Positions 5,649-5,980 of a stretch of 5,980 nucleotides of DNA are shown here, in pieces; position 1 is the first letter of the stretch; each line of letters begins with the position of its first letter. The stretch comes from Actinomycetota bacterium (GTDB lineage Bacteria; Actinomycetota; Geothermincolia; Fen-727; Anoxymicrobiaceae). The position numbers were made by a program, and so were the translations under genes. Below the pieces are notes generated by a model, which saw only the letters and a list, made by a program, of their open reading frames with translations, had not been told where the DNA came from and made no database searches. The stretch is taken from the NCBI GenBank assembly GCA_003154635.1, contig PMDX01000311.1, forward strand, positions 3,294 through 9,273. The letters are read 5' to 3'.

Positions 5649-5980
5649 TCAGTCGTCGATTGGGCCAAGAGCCAACCGCTCAATTTTGTCCTTCATGGCT
5701 TTGACCACTTCGGGGGAGTGCCCCTGCCAATCCGTGCACTCGCCTGTGACCCGCAGCGGATGCCGGGAGCGGTATGACTTCGTCGGATTACCCGGATATT
5801 TTGCGTCCGTCAGATTGGGGTCGTCCATGATTGGGCCGGTCGGTTCCACCATGTAGATTCTGCCGGGTCCTTCGCCGAGGGCCAGCTCCGCCCCCCAGGC
5901 GGCTGCATCCATGGTGCCGGTCAGGTAGACGTAGGTTGTTATCCTATCCCGTTTCCCAAAGTTGGGGGGACGGCCGGGCT
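5649..5980 (-). CDS. arr: NAD+-rifampin ADP-ribosyltransferase, C-terminal part (cut by window edge)
   Basis: Read leftward from the window edge, this frame gives 109 residues with no start in view. The N-terminal 30 or so residues (with the HGT motif of the family) lie beyond base 5980. Arr enzymes transfer ADP-ribose from NAD+ to the rifampin C23 hydroxyl and so inactivate the drug. Matching stretches are TTYVYLTGTMDAAAWGAELA, then GRIYMVEPTGP, DDPNLTD, YPGNPTKSYRSRHPLRV, GECTDW and the end PIDD. The Asp pair in DDPN includes the residue corresponding to the catalytic Asp of the Mycobacterium smegmatis enzyme, as I recall it. The internal Met codon at 5912 is not the true start, because homology continues upstream of it through the edge. 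It ends in TGA at 5649-5651, convergent with tRNA-Leu. Chromosomal arr homologues are common in environmental bacteria, so clinical resistance is not implied. Confidence 0.93.
   Translation of the reverse strand, partial: PGRPPNFGKRDRITTYVYLTGTMDAAAWGAELALGEGPGRIYMVEPTGPIMDDPNLTDAKYPGNPTKSYRSRHPLRVTGECTDWQGHSPEVVKAMKDKIERLALGPIDD

Noticed and set aside
5518..5856. A 112-residue plus-strand frame over the gap and arr
   Set aside because: It runs opposite the well-supported arr coding sequence and shows no family features.

Overview
The window is GC-rich bacterial DNA that holds the distal part of a de novo pyrimidine operon. Next come a nucleotide/transcription/cofactor cluster, a tRNA and the end of an antibiotic-resistance-type gene. 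On the + strand the order is pyrK (3' end only), pyrD (class 1B), pyrF, pyrE, gmk, rpoZ, coaBC, a small unrecognised OB-fold-like gene and tRNA-Leu(GAG). On the - strand, entering from the right edge, is the C-terminal part of arr, a rifampin ADP-ribosyltransferase. Pairing PyrK with a class 1B PyrD means dihydroorotate oxidation coupled to NAD+. The run pyrF...gmk-rpoZ-coaBC is the arrangement known from Actinobacteria, and partly from Firmicutes. A Gram-positive, possibly deep-branching actinobacterial or clostridial-type lineage is the best guess, but the taxon cannot be fixed from this sequence alone.

Region 1-2705 is the pyrimidine block. PyrK passes electrons from dihydroorotate-reduced PyrD to NAD+, PyrE makes OMP from orotate and PRPP, and PyrF decarboxylates OMP to UMP. 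Gaps are 67, 66 and 29 nt. The pyrD-pyrF gap contains two tiny ORFs linked by overlapping TGATG stop/start junctions.

Region 2706-4867 carries gmk (GMP to GDP), rpoZ (RNA polymerase omega) and coaBC (two steps of CoA synthesis). It starts with a good candidate promoter (TATAAT, 17-nt spacer). A 5' leader follows in which two hairpins share one strand, and one of them buries the gmk ribosome binding site. This possible RNA switch is the most interesting regulatory signal in the window. The mihF or remA type gene often found before gmk is absent, as are metK/priA directly after coaBC.

Region 4868-5461 has a candidate promoter, the 125-residue OB-fold-like protein and a complete tRNA-Leu with encoded CCA. 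Region 5462-5648 shows no convincing gene and has one small perfect hairpin. Region 5649-5980 is arr, convergent with everything else. A resistance-type gene directly behind a tRNA suggests the start of an accessory segment, though no integrase or att repeat is visible here.

Nothing here is a clearly new multi-gene system. The points most worth checking are the gmk leader, the mini-ORF bridge before pyrF, the orphan OB-like gene and the tRNA-arr junction.
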